Source of the DNA: Streptomyces sp. NBC_01445
GTDB lineage: Bacteria > Actinomycetota > Actinomycetes > Streptomycetales > Streptomycetaceae
Assembly (NCBI RefSeq): GCF_035918235.1
Contig: NZ_CP109485.1
Location: 9,269,001-9,333,000, forward strand
Reading direction: 5' to 3'
DNA: 64,000 nt
The position numbers were made by a program, and so were the translations under genes. Positions 8,527 to 16,706 of the stretch are shown one piece after another. Every line of letters begins with the position of its first letter. Position 1 is the stretch's first letter. The notes beneath the pieces are model-generated. The model was not told where the DNA came from. It searched no databases and was given only the letters and a program-made list of their open reading frames with translations.

Positions 8527-9723
8527 TCAGGTGAGGAACGCCAGGCCCTTGGCGATGCCGTTCTTCTGGATCTCGGAGGTGCCGGTCAGGACCCGGAACA
8601 TACGGACCTTGCGGAAGAGGTACTCCACCTCGTTGCCCTGCGTGAGGCCTTCCTTGCCGTGGATCTGTACGGCCTCGTCCAGGATCCGGAAGGCGGACTC
8701 CGCGACGAAGAGCTTGCACATGAAGGCTTCGGTCCGCACGTCGGCCCCGCTGTCCAGGGCAGCCAGGGCGGCGTACGTCATCGAGCGTGCGGCGTAGAAC
8801 TCCGTGGCCATGTCGGCGACTTTGTGCTGGATGGACTGGAGCGCGAGGAGGGGCTGTCCGCCCGCGACCTTGCGGTGGCGGGTGCGGTCGAGTGTGAGGT
8901 CGAGGGCGCGCCGGGTGGCGCCGAGCACGGTCGGGCAGTGCAGGAGCCGGTTCGTGGTGACACGGCCCAGGGCGATGCGCATGCCCTCGCCCTCCTGGCC
9001 CAGGAGGTTGGCCGCGGGTACGAAGCAGTCCTGCAGGACGATGTCGCTCTCGATGTGCTCCCCCGACATGGGCGTGGCGCCGTCCAGGACGCGGCAGCCG
9101 GGGCTGTCCAGGTCGATGAGGAAGGCGGAGAAGGACGGCTTCGTGTCCCCGTCCCCGCCCCCGTCAGCCATGCGGGCCACCACGATCGCGAAGTCCGCGA
9201 AGGGCCCGGCGGAGCTGAACACCTTGTGCCCGGTGATGCGGTAGCCGTCGCCGTCGCGGACGGCCGTGGTGCGCATGGAGCGTACGTCGGAGCCGGCGTC
9301 CGCCTCGGTGAGCGAGAAGCAGCAGGCGCGCTCTCCCCGGACCAACGGCAGCAGGTACTTGTCGAGTTGGTGTTCGGTGGCGTGCCGCAGGATGTCGCCG
9401 GCACGCAGCGGACCGCCCATGTCACCGAGCACGCAGTGGCCGAGGACGCGCCCGGAGGCACCTATCTCCTCCTTCAGTGCCGCGAGTTCGGTGTACGAGA
9501 GGGCCTGGCCGCCGAACTCCTCGGGGAGGTGGATGCCGTAGAAGCCGAGTTCGCGGCTGCGCCGCCAGACGGCTTCGAGGTCGGCGCGGGTCAGCCGGGA
9601 CGTGTGGGTGATGCCGCGCTCGCGTTCGTAGTCGGCGAGTTCGCCGTCAAGGTGGTCGCGGAGTGTGGCGACGAGGTCGGCGAGGCGCGGCTCGTCGTAG
9701 GTGGGGCGCAGGGAGAACGTCAT
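8527..9723 (-). CDS. Acyl-CoA dehydrogenase
   Basis: A 398-residue FAD enzyme introducing an alpha-beta double bond into an acyl-CoA. The N-terminal helical domain (GFYGIHLPEEFGG), the middle beta-domain (CFSLTEADAGSD, ITGHKVFSSAG) and the C-terminal helical domain (AVQIHGKEGL and LTGTSEIQ) are all present. The usual YGGxGY is HGKEGL here, so the exact position of the catalytic Glu cannot be fixed by eye. It sits 30 bases downstream of the acyl-CoA ligase in one transcription unit. The substrate is probably a branched, dicarboxylic or aromatic acyl-CoA, given the neighbouring MatC transporter and CoA-transferase (inference). Confidence 0.88.
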   Translation of the reverse strand: MTFSLRPTYDEPRLADLVATLRDHLDGELADYERERGITHTSRLTRADLEAVWRRSRELGFYGIHLPEEFGGQALSYTELAALKEEIGASGRVLGHCVLGDMGGPLRAGDILRHATEHQLDKYLLPLVRGERACCFSLTEADAGSDVRSMRTTAVRDGDGYRITGHKVFSSAGPFADFAIVVARMADGGGDGDTKPSFSAFLIDLDSPGCRVLDGATPMSGEHIESDIVLQDCFVPAANLLGQEGEGMRIALGRVTTNRLLHCPTVLGATRRALDLTLDRTRHRKVAGGQPLLALQSIQHKVADMATEFYAARSMTYAALAALDSGADVRTEAFMCKLFVAESAFRILDEAVQIHGKEGLTQGNEVEYLFRKVRMFRVLTGTSEIQKNGIAKGLAFLT

Positions 9724-9753
9724 GTGCGGGTTCCTCGTTCAGGTCGTTCGGGG

Positions 9754-11352
9754 TCAGTTCACGCGGCGGGCCGAGCCGGCCCAGAACGGTTCGCGCACGG
9801 CCTTGCGGTCGAGCTTTCCGTTGCGGTTGTGGGGGAGTTCGGCCACGAAGTCCACGGAGCGGGGCTTCTTGAGCCGGTCGAGGCGCTGTGCGCAGAACGC
9901 GGTGACCTCGTCCGCGGTGAGGCTGTGGCCGGGGCGGGTGACGACGACGGCCTTGACCGCCTCACCCCACTTCTCGTCCGGAACGCCCACGACGCAGGCC
10001 TCCTGGACGGCGGGGTGCTCGTAGAGGGCTGCTTCGACCTCGGTGCAGTAGATGTTGAACCCGCCCGAAATGATCATGTCCTTCTTGCGGTCGACGAGGA
10101 ACAGATAGCCGTCCTCGCGCATCCACGCCAGATCGCCGGTGTGTACCCAGCCGTCGCGGAAGGTCTCGGCGGACAGCTGGGGCTCGTTCCAGTACGCGTG
10201 TACGCAGTCGGGTCCGCGCACGATGACCTCGCCCACCTCGCGCGGCGGGAGCTCGTGGCCCGCGTCGTCCACGATCCGGATCTCGGTGTCGAACATGGCG
10301 CGCCCGCAGGACTGCAGGAGTTCGGGGTCCTCGGCGACGGCGCGTGCCGTCTCCGCGCTGCTCAGACCGGCGACCACGCTGGTGGTCTCGCCGAGGCCGT
10401 AGCCCTGGGCGACGACCGGGCCGAACAGGGCGACCGCGTCCCGCAGCCGTTGGGGTGAGATCGGCGCGCCGCCGACGCGGACACTGGTGAGTGAGGAGAG
10501 ATCACGCTCGGCGGCCCCGGGGTGGGCGAGGACCATGTTCAGCATGGCCGGCACGAGGAACGTCGCGGTGATGCGCTCCTTCTCCACGGTGTCCAGGAAG
10601 GCGTCGGCGCTCCAGGTGGGCAGGACGTACGTCGTCGACCCCCCGAAGACCCCGGCGAGCAGCCCCATGCCGGTGGCGTGGGTGATGGGACCGCACGCGA
10701 GGTATCGGGTGGTGGGCCGTGGCCGTGACTCGTCGTTCATCAACTGCTTGCGCATGTTGGCCAGGCGGTTGCCGGCGGTCTGGACTGCCGCCTTGAGCGC
10801 GCCGGTGGAACCGGACGTGAAGTTGAGGACGCATGCGTCGCCCTCGGAGACGTCGACGCGGACCGGTTCGGTGCTGCCTTCGGCGAGCAGGTCCCGATAG
10901 CGGACGACCGCGCGGGATTCGGGGGTGTCGACGACCGGGGGTGTGCCCTCGTGGGCCGGGGCGTCCTCCAGCTGGACCGGAACGCAGCCGGTGCCCGCCG
11001 CGGCGATCGCCGCCAGCGCGTCCTCGCGGTGTGCGGCGTCGAAGACCAGGACGCGTACGGGCGCGTACCGCAGGATGTGCTCGATCTCGCCGCGGCCGAG
11101 CCGGGCGTTGATCGGTGCCCGGGTCAACCCCGCCTTGTAGAGGGCGAATTCGACCTCCACGAGCTCACCCCTGTTCCAGGCGAGTGAGGCGACCGCGTCA
11201 CCGGGACGCAGCCCGCGCGCGACGAGGGCGGACGCCAGACGGTTTGTCTCGCTGTCGAGGTGTGTGTGGGTCCAGGTGCGTTCGCCGCAGACGAGGGCCG
11301 TCCCGTCCGGCCAGTAGCGGGCGCTGCGGGAGAGATAGGTGCCGAGGTTCAT
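9754..11352 (-). CDS. AMP-forming acyl-CoA ligase (ANL superfamily)
   Basis: A 532-residue enzyme that activates a carboxylic acid with ATP and loads CoA. Motifs: P-loop FTSGSTGALKA (the usual Lys-Gly turn is altered), YGLGETTS, WVHTGDLAW, RKKDMIISGGFNI, and the catalytic lysine in NRNGKLDRKA near the C-terminus. GGAG lies eight bases before the ATG. It heads a two-gene minus-strand operon with the acyl-CoA dehydrogenase and is divergent from the TetR gene. The acid is not identifiable; the size suits medium-chain, aryl or cyclohexyl acids. Confidence 0.9.
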   Translation of the reverse strand: MNLGTYLSRSARYWPDGTALVCGERTWTHTHLDSETNRLASALVARGLRPGDAVASLAWNRGELVEVEFALYKAGLTRAPINARLGRGEIEHILRYAPVRVLVFDAAHREDALAAIAAAGTGCVPVQLEDAPAHEGTPPVVDTPESRAVVRYRDLLAEGSTEPVRVDVSEGDACVLNFTSGSTGALKAAVQTAGNRLANMRKQLMNDESRPRPTTRYLACGPITHATGMGLLAGVFGGSTTYVLPTWSADAFLDTVEKERITATFLVPAMLNMVLAHPGAAERDLSSLTSVRVGGAPISPQRLRDAVALFGPVVAQGYGLGETTSVVAGLSSAETARAVAEDPELLQSCGRAMFDTEIRIVDDAGHELPPREVGEVIVRGPDCVHAYWNEPQLSAETFRDGWVHTGDLAWMREDGYLFLVDRKKDMIISGGFNIYCTEVEAALYEHPAVQEACVVGVPDEKWGEAVKAVVVTRPGHSLTADEVTAFCAQRLDRLKKPRSVDFVAELPHNRNGKLDRKAVREPFWAGSARRVN

Positions 11353-11381
11353 CGACGTACTCCAGAGCCAGAAGATTTACA

Positions 11382-11421
11382 CTCTGATCACTCTGATCAA
11401 TAGCCGACAGCTTGTTCAATA
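11382..11421. promoter_or_regulatory. Operator-like sites between the acyl-CoA ligase and TetR genes
   Basis: CTCTGATCA is repeated directly (11382-11390 and 11391-11399), each copy holding a TGATCA palindrome. TTGTTCAATA follows at 11412-11421. The reverse complement of that last motif, TATTGAACAA, reappears at 12276-12285 in front of the transporter gene, so it is a good candidate TetR site serving both transcription units. Confidence 0.55.
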
Positions 11422-11508
11422 ACGCATGGACTGTCAAGGCTCTCCTAGACTGGGGCGCGACGACTGGGGCCTGCGTGAAGGCCGGCCCGGCAACCGTGGA
11501 AGGCAGCG

Positions 11509-12105
11509 ATGGCTGAGGACAGAAGGACCAGGCGTACGCGGCGGGCCCTGGCGGACGCGTTGGTGGAACTCGTCCTGGAGCGCGGCTTCAGCGCGCTGAG
11601 CGTGGAGGACATCACGGAGCGGGCCGACGTCGCCCGCGCCACCTTCTACAGCCACTTCAAGGACAAGGACGCCTTGTTCGCGCGGGTGACCGCCGACCTC
11701 CTCGACGAACTCGGCCGGCGCCTCGCCCCGTCCGTCGCCGGGAGCGCCGTGGGCTTCACGGGGAAGCCCCTCCTGGAGATGCTCCGGCACGCCCGCGACG
11801 AGCGTGACCTGTACCGGATCGTGCTGCGCGGGGAGGGTGACGGCAAGCCTCTCCAGATGTTCACGGACGTGTGCGCCGCGAACACCGAGCAGGAGTTCCG
11901 TGCCCGCGCCGAGCGCAACGACGTGAAGCCGCGCATCGATTCGGAACTGCTCGCCCGCGTCTGGGTCGGGGAGCAGGTCGCCGTCCTGCGGTGGTGGGCC
12001 GAGAGCGAGACGCCCCCCGCCCCCGCCGAGGAGGTCGTACGGATGCTGCTCGACCTCGCCCTGCGCGGCCGTTACTGGGCGAGCGGGTTCGACGCGCCCG
12101 AGTGA
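11509..12105 (+). CDS. TetR-family regulator of the acyl-CoA cluster
   Basis: A 198-residue protein. The N-terminal HTH (residues ~8-54) holds VEDITERADVARATFYSHFKDKDALF, the clear TetR signature. The C-terminal part is helical, with a C-terminal TetR_C-like pattern. It lies between the ligase-dehydrogenase operon (divergent) and the transporter-CoA-transferase operon (same strand), so it is the likely repressor of both, with an acyl-CoA as inducer (inference from context). Separate promoters are likely, because 220 bases separate it from the transporter. Confidence 0.88.
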   Translation: MAEDRRTRRTRRALADALVELVLERGFSALSVEDITERADVARATFYSHFKDKDALFARVTADLLDELGRRLAPSVAGSAVGFTGKPLLEMLRHARDERDLYRIVLRGEGDGKPLQMFTDVCAANTEQEFRARAERNDVKPRIDSELLARVWVGEQVAVLRWWAESETPPAPAEEVVRMLLDLALRGRYWASGFDAPE

Positions 12106-12275
12106 CCCCGGCGCCGCACGGCGCACCCCGCGCGAGACGCTCACCGGCCCCGCCGCCTCCCGAGGCGGCGGGGCCGACTGCTGCCCTGGAGGCGGCGTTT
12201 CTCTCCTTTTCTTCCCTGCTCCTCCCTCTTGAGTGGCGACGGCACCTGACCTACATTGCTGATCTCATCGCAAGA

Positions 12276-12285
12276 TATTGAACAA
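12276..12285. promoter_or_regulatory. Second copy of the TATTGAACAA motif
   Basis: TATTGAACAA sits 40 bases before the transporter ATG, and TATTGAA recurs at 12295-12301. The exact complement of the 10-mer lies in the ligase/TetR gap at 11412-11421. Confidence 0.5.
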
Positions 12286-12325
12286 TCTGTCCTGTATTGA
12301 AGAGCCGCCCACGGGAAGAGCCCGC

Positions 12326-13597
12326 ATGTCCGTGCCAGAGGTGCTGTCCATCGTCCTGCTCGTCTCCGCGTTCGGCCTCGCGATGTGGCGCGACGTCAAC
12401 GTGGGTCTCGTCGTGCTGCCCGCGGCGTTCGTGATGTCGGTGATCGCCGACATCCCCAAGGAGGAAGTGCTCGCCGGGTTCCCCGCGGACCTCGTCGTCC
12501 TGATCCTCGGTGTGATGTACATGTTCGGCCACGCCCAGCGCAGCGGGGCCATCGACCGCCTCGTCCATCTCATGGTCGGTCTGTCCCGAGGACGCGACTG
12601 GTTCCTGCCCTGGAGCATGTTCCTGGTCGCGGCGGCTCTGAGTGCCATCGGGACGCTGCCCAGTGCGACGGTCGCCGTCGTGCTCCCGATGGCGATGCGC
12701 ATCGCCCGTACCAGGGGGATCGACCCCGTCCTCATGGCCGTCGTGGCGTGCGGCGGAGCCGGTGTCGGAGGGTTCTCGCCGCTGTCGCCGTGGGGTGCGC
12801 TCGTCAAGGAACTCGCCGGGAAGCTCGATGTTGCCTACTCGCCCGCGATGCTGTTCGCCGGGCTCGCGGCGCTCAATCTGGTCCTGGCGCTGATCGCCTT
12901 CTTCGCCCTGGGCGGTGTGCGGCTGGTGCGTGACTCCCGGGTGCGCAGGGTCACCGCGCAAGAGGGCGAGGTGCCGGTCCTGCGAGGCGCCGCGCCGGCC
13001 ACCCCGTACGAGACCGGGTCGCTGATCGGCCTGGGCGTGTCCGTGATCGCGGTACTGGGTTTCGGGGTGTCCGTGAGTTTCGTGGCGTTCCTGACCGGCC
13101 TCATCCTCCAGCTGGTCTTCCGGCCCGACACGCGGCGTGTGGTCGCCGAACTCCCTTGGTCCGTCGTTCTGTTGACCAGCGGAATCATGGTGTACGTCGG
13201 CGTGTTGGAGCGGACGGGCACGCTCAAGGCACTCTCGGGACACCTCGGAGGCATCGACAGCACCCTCCTGGCGGTGCTCGCCGTCTCCTACCTCGCGGCG
13301 CTCTTCGCGACGGTCGAGTCCTCCACGGTCGCCGTGCTCGGCGTAGTCGTCCCGCTGGCCGCCGCGGTGCTGCCACACGCGGACCGGTCGCAGTTCACCG
13401 TGTTGCTGATCGCCGTGTGCGCCACGATCGGTGCAGTGGCGATCAGTCCCCTCCACCTGGGCGGCGGCCTGATTCTCGCCAACATCGAGGAGGCGGACAC
13501 GCCGCGCGTCTTCCGACGGCTGATGGCCTGGTCCGTCGGCGCGGCGCTGGTACTGCCCCCGGCCCTTCTCGTCCTTCCGCTGGCGACGGGCCTGTGA
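12326..13597 (+). CDS. Ion-transporter-superfamily permease (MatC/dicarboxylate carrier-like)
   Basis: A 423-residue protein with about 11-12 hydrophobic segments. The N-terminal half (VGLVVLPAAFVMSVIADIPKEEVLAGFPADL, broken here by span boundaries) and the motif GVGGFSPLSPWGALV match the MatC/SLC13-like arrangement, in which two re-entrant Ser/Pro-rich hairpins form the carboxylate site; AISPLHLGGGLIL is the second. Such carriers import malonate, succinate or related acids with cations. The start is set by the ATG at 12326 after GGGAAG. The CoA-transferase follows 52 bases later, so the pair would import an acid and convert it to a CoA ester. Confidence 0.8.
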   Translation: MSVPEVLSIVLLVSAFGLAMWRDVNVGLVVLPAAFVMSVIADIPKEEVLAGFPADLVVLILGVMYMFGHAQRSGAIDRLVHLMVGLSRGRDWFLPWSMFLVAAALSAIGTLPSATVAVVLPMAMRIARTRGIDPVLMAVVACGGAGVGGFSPLSPWGALVKELAGKLDVAYSPAMLFAGLAALNLVLALIAFFALGGVRLVRDSRVRRVTAQEGEVPVLRGAAPATPYETGSLIGLGVSVIAVLGFGVSVSFVAFLTGLILQLVFRPDTRRVVAELPWSVVLLTSGIMVYVGVLERTGTLKALSGHLGGIDSTLLAVLAVSYLAALFATVESSTVAVLGVVVPLAAAVLPHADRSQFTVLLIAVCATIGAVAISPLHLGGGLILANIEEADTPRVFRRLMAWSVGAALVLPPALLVLPLATGL

Positions 13598-13649
13598 CCC
13601 GACGCCGGCGCGTCACATCCCCAGCCCTCCACCAAGGAGCCGCAAAATC

Positions 13650-14885
13650 ATGGCAGTTGAAAAGCAGGACCCGGAAACGGCCGAGCAGTTCGAGCCCGTC
13701 AGTGATGCGCACGGCGGACCGCCGGACTGGTCCTTCCTGACCGGCAAGCGCGTGCTCGACCTGTCGCGGCTGCTGCCGGGCCCGTACGCCACCTCGATGC
13801 TCGCCGACGTGGGCGCGGACGTCATCAAGATCGAGGAACCCGACGGCGGGGATCCCGCGCGTGCGGCGCCGGCGCTGTTCGAGGCGCTCAACCGCAACAA
13901 GCGCTCCGTCACCCTCGACCTCCGAGACGACACGCACCGGGCCGAGTTCCTGCGCCTCGTCGGCACTGCCGACGCGGTGGTGGAGAGCTTCCGCCCCGGC
14001 GTCCTCGACCGGCTCGGCCTCTCCTATCCCGTCCTGCGCGAGGCGAACCCGATCGTCCTGTGCTCCCTCAGCGGATACGGCCAGACGGGACCGTACGCGA
14101 ACAAGCCCGGCCACGAACTGAACTTCCTCGGCCTGTCCGGGTTCTTCGCCGTCCCCGGGCGCATCGACGGGGAGATCACCCGGCCGGGCGTGCGGGTGGG
14201 TGACATGGCGGGCGCGATGCAGGCGGCGTTCGCACTGACCGTGGCGCTCGCGGGCGCGGCCGCCACGGGACAGGGGCAGCACATCGACGTCTCCCTCACC
14301 GAATCGATCGCCGGCTGGTGCGCCCTGTTCGCGCTGCCCCTGGCCGATGCCGGGGATCCGCTGAAGAGCGGGCTCGTCCAAGGCGACAACGACGTCTTCC
14401 GCACGGCCGACGGACGCCTGCTCTCGCTCGCCACGTTCGAGGACAAGTTCTGGCGGGAGCTCCGCACCGCGCTGGGTGCGGAGTTCCCGGGCCTGGACAC
14501 GGACGCGTACGACCGTCGGCCCGCTCGTACGGCCGCCAAGGAGAAGGTTCGCGATCTGCTGACCGCGGTGTTCGCCACCCACGACTACGCGTGGTGGGAG
14601 CGCACGCTGACCGAGATCGGCGCGCCTTGGGCACCCGTGTTCACCGAGGCCCAACAGCTCCTCGACGACCCGCATCTGACGGCAAGAAACCTGTTCTCCC
14701 GGGCCTCCGGTCCTGCGCCGCAGACGCGCTTTCCGGTCCGCTTCGGATCCGGCCTGAACACCTTCCGCACGCCGGCGCCCGAACTGGGCGCGCACACAAG
14801 GGAGGTGATGGGAGCGATGCCCGCCGCCCCGATCACCGCGGCTTCGGCGCCACGGCCTCCAGCGCGTCGACAGAGCCGGACATGA
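13650..14885 (+). CDS. Class III (CaiB/BaiF) CoA-transferase
   Basis: A 411-residue enzyme that moves CoA between acyl groups through an aspartyl intermediate. The N-terminal signature RVLDLSRLLPGPYAT, KIEEPDGGDPAR and RNKRSVTLDL, then PGVRVGDMAGAM, are family hallmarks; D185 in VGD is the expected catalytic aspartate. It follows the MatC-like permease on the same strand. With the ligase and dehydrogenase across the TetR gene, it suggests breakdown of an imported dicarboxylate or related acid as a CoA ester. The 3' end overlaps the convergent acetyltransferase gene by 53 bases, so the two stop regions read through each other. Confidence 0.9.
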   Translation: MAVEKQDPETAEQFEPVSDAHGGPPDWSFLTGKRVLDLSRLLPGPYATSMLADVGADVIKIEEPDGGDPARAAPALFEALNRNKRSVTLDLRDDTHRAEFLRLVGTADAVVESFRPGVLDRLGLSYPVLREANPIVLCSLSGYGQTGPYANKPGHELNFLGLSGFFAVPGRIDGEITRPGVRVGDMAGAMQAAFALTVALAGAAATGQGQHIDVSLTESIAGWCALFALPLADAGDPLKSGLVQGDNDVFRTADGRLLSLATFEDKFWRELRTALGAEFPGLDTDAYDRRPARTAAKEKVRDLLTAVFATHDYAWWERTLTEIGAPWAPVFTEAQQLLDDPHLTARNLFSRASGPAPQTRFPVRFGSGLNTFRTPAPELGAHTREVMGAMPAAPITAASAPRPPARRQSRT

Positions 14886-15480
14886 CCGTGCGCACGTGCT
14901 CGGTGAGGTGCTCGAAGGGCCAGTCCCACCACGCGAGGGCGAGCAGGCGCTCGACGTCCTCGTCGGAGTGACGGCGGCGGATGAGTTTCGCCGGGTTGCC
15001 ACCGACGACCCCGTAGTCGGGCACGTCGTCGACGACCACGGAACCCGAGGCGATGATCGCCCCGTGCCCGATGCGCACGCCGGGCATCACCGTGGTGCGG
15101 TAGCCGAACCACACGTCGTTCCCGACCACCGTGTCACCTCGGCCGGGCAGTCCGCTGATGAGATCGAAGTGGTCCGCCCACGAGCCGCCCATGATGGGGA
15201 AGGGGAACGTCGACGGGCCGTCCATACGGTGGTTGGCACCGTTCATGATGAACCGCACGCCCTCGCCAAGCGCGCAGAACTTCCCGATGACCAGCTTCTC
15301 CGGCCCGTAGTGGTACAGCACATTGCGCGTCTCGAAAGCCGTCGGGTCGTCAGGATCGTCGTAGTACGAGAACTCGCCGACCTCGATCAGCGGCGAGGTG
15401 ACAAGCGGCTTGAGCAGCACGACCCGCGACTGCCCCGGCATCGGGTGAAGCACGGTCGGATCGGCGGGCACGAGCGACAT
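14833..15480 (-). CDS. CatB/Vat-type hexapeptide acetyltransferase
   Basis: A 215-residue left-handed beta-helix acetyltransferase. The hexapeptide region spans residues ~62-190 (IGKFCALGEGVRFIMNGANH, VGNDVWFGYRTTVMPGVRIG, GAIIASGSVVVDDVPDYGVVGGNPAKLIRRR, quoted in pieces). The catalytic His is H84 in NGANHRMDG, as in streptogramin A (Vat) and xenobiotic chloramphenicol acetyltransferases. Such enzymes acetylate hydroxyl groups of antibiotics. Housekeeping-like CatB homologues are common in Streptomyces and many give no resistance, so a resistance role is only possible. It converges on and overlaps the CoA-transferase gene. Confidence 0.88.
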   Translation of the reverse strand: MSLVPADPTVLHPMPGQSRVVLLKPLVTSPLIEVGEFSYYDDPDDPTAFETRNVLYHYGPEKLVIGKFCALGEGVRFIMNGANHRMDGPSTFPFPIMGGSWADHFDLISGLPGRGDTVVGNDVWFGYRTTVMPGVRIGHGAIIASGSVVVDDVPDYGVVGGNPAKLIRRRHSDEDVERLLALAWWDWPFEHLTEHVRTVMSGSVDALEAVAPKPR

Positions 15481-15531
15481 GACAGGTCAACTTCCTCACG
15501 TGGTACGGGACGACGATGGACGGCCATGCTC

Positions 15532-16377
15532 TCAGCCGCGCCGGGTCTCCGACTCCAGCGCGGCCCGCGTCTCGGGACCGTACACACCGGCGTCCTCGTC
15601 GATGCCGCGGGCCACCTGATAGCGGTGGACCGCGTCCGCGACATCGGTCGAGTACCTGCCGTCGGCCGGCTCCGTGTACAAGTTGAGTCGGGTCAGCCGT
15701 CGTTGGAGGTCTTTGACCTGACCACCGTGGCTGCCGATGGACAGGACTCGGGCGCCGGACACCGGGCGGGCGGCGGAAGACGCCGTGGGCGCGGGTGCGG
15801 AAGGCGTCGCGGCGGAGGACTTCGCCGAGGTGGACGAGGGTGCGGTCGCCGAGGTGGACGCCGTTCCGGAGGCCGCCGACGACGGGCCGGGGGAGCGGGT
15901 CGCGTTCGCGCCGCCGTTCTCGGGAGAAGCCTCCGCAGACCGTGACGAGACAGATCCGGACGGCGCGGGCACGGCGGAATCGTCCGCCGCCGACACGGTC
16001 TGGCTCGGGCCGGTCCCGGAGCTGAACACGCCACTCGCCACGGCGATGACGGCGGCCGCCCCGACACCCAACGCCGCGGTCCCGACGATCACCCACTGGC
16101 GCCTGAGGCGCGCGGCTGGCCGACGACCGCGACCGGCGGCGACGACATGCTCCGAAGTCCGGACCGACATGCCCTCGACGGCCGGCCCGACCCCGACCGG
16201 CCCCTCGAAGAGCTGCAGATCCTCCTGGGCCACCGTCCCGGCGGACTGACCGGGCGGGGCCACCTGCCCGAACACCGGGTTCGCCGGCACCGCCGGTGCG
16301 GACGTCGCGCAGCCGCACGCCGGCTGCTGGCCGGCAATCGGTTCGGACCCGCACAAGGGGCAGCGCTGTGCACTCAC
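15532..16377 (-). CDS. Membrane-anchored peptidoglycan-binding protein with N-terminal zinc-ribbon-like motif
   Basis: A 281-residue protein started at GTG 16377, with GGAGG about ten bases before it. It begins with a Cys cluster (C6, C9, C21, C23) suggestive of a zinc ribbon, has one transmembrane segment around residues 98-118 (WVIVGTAALGVGAAAVIAVAS), then a long Ser/Ala/Pro/Thr-rich linker, and ends in a PG_binding_1 domain (~215-275: VKDLQRRLTRLNLYTEP, DAVHRYQVARGI, YGPETRAALE). The layout places the ribbon inside and the binding domain in the cell wall. Function is unknown; a wall sensor or anchor is plausible. Confidence 0.8.
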   Translation of the reverse strand: MSAQRCPLCGSEPIAGQQPACGCATSAPAVPANPVFGQVAPPGQSAGTVAQEDLQLFEGPVGVGPAVEGMSVRTSEHVVAAGRGRRPAARLRRQWVIVGTAALGVGAAAVIAVASGVFSSGTGPSQTVSAADDSAVPAPSGSVSSRSAEASPENGGANATRSPGPSSAASGTASTSATAPSSTSAKSSAATPSAPAPTASSAARPVSGARVLSIGSHGGQVKDLQRRLTRLNLYTEPADGRYSTDVADAVHRYQVARGIDEDAGVYGPETRAALESETRRG

Positions 16378-16634
16378 GTGAATGGCCCCTCCTCCGGGCG
16401 GCCACAGCATATGCGGTGATCAGGTGAAGCCCGACGGTGATGCCTGCCCGACCGTCACCTGACCAATGGAGCCCCGCCGCGGTCTGCCTTTGACGAGTGG
16501 ATGTGCGAAATGGGTATCGCTCGATACAGTCGTCCCATTACAACTGGTTGTGGGGACAACCGGAGCGCCTTGGGGAGGGCCTGCAACACATGAGTCGACG
16601 CTCCAGTGGCTCGGTCGGCGTCTGGGGTCAACTA

Positions 16635-16655
16635 CCCGGTCGTGAAACGATCGGG
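16635..16655 (-). repeat. Right-end hairpin of the tnpB element (likely part of an omega RNA)
   Basis: CCCGGTCGT (16635-16643) pairs with ACGATCGGG (16647-16655) around GAA, with one G-T pair. It lies 52-72 bases past the tnpB stop and eight bases from the element end, where the guide RNA scaffold of TnpB elements normally ends. Function is inferred from position. Confidence 0.55.
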
Positions 16656-16706
16656 CTTGCTGCTCGAGTCATCACTGGCTGTGATGGGGTCGGCTGCGTC
16701 CAGTTC

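Noticed and set aside
8470..10458. A long plus-strand open frame opposite the acyl-CoA dehydrogenase and ligase genes
   Set aside because: It is antisense to two clear enzymes. High GC keeps stops rare in all frames, and the translation is low-complexity Gly/Arg/Ala with no family.
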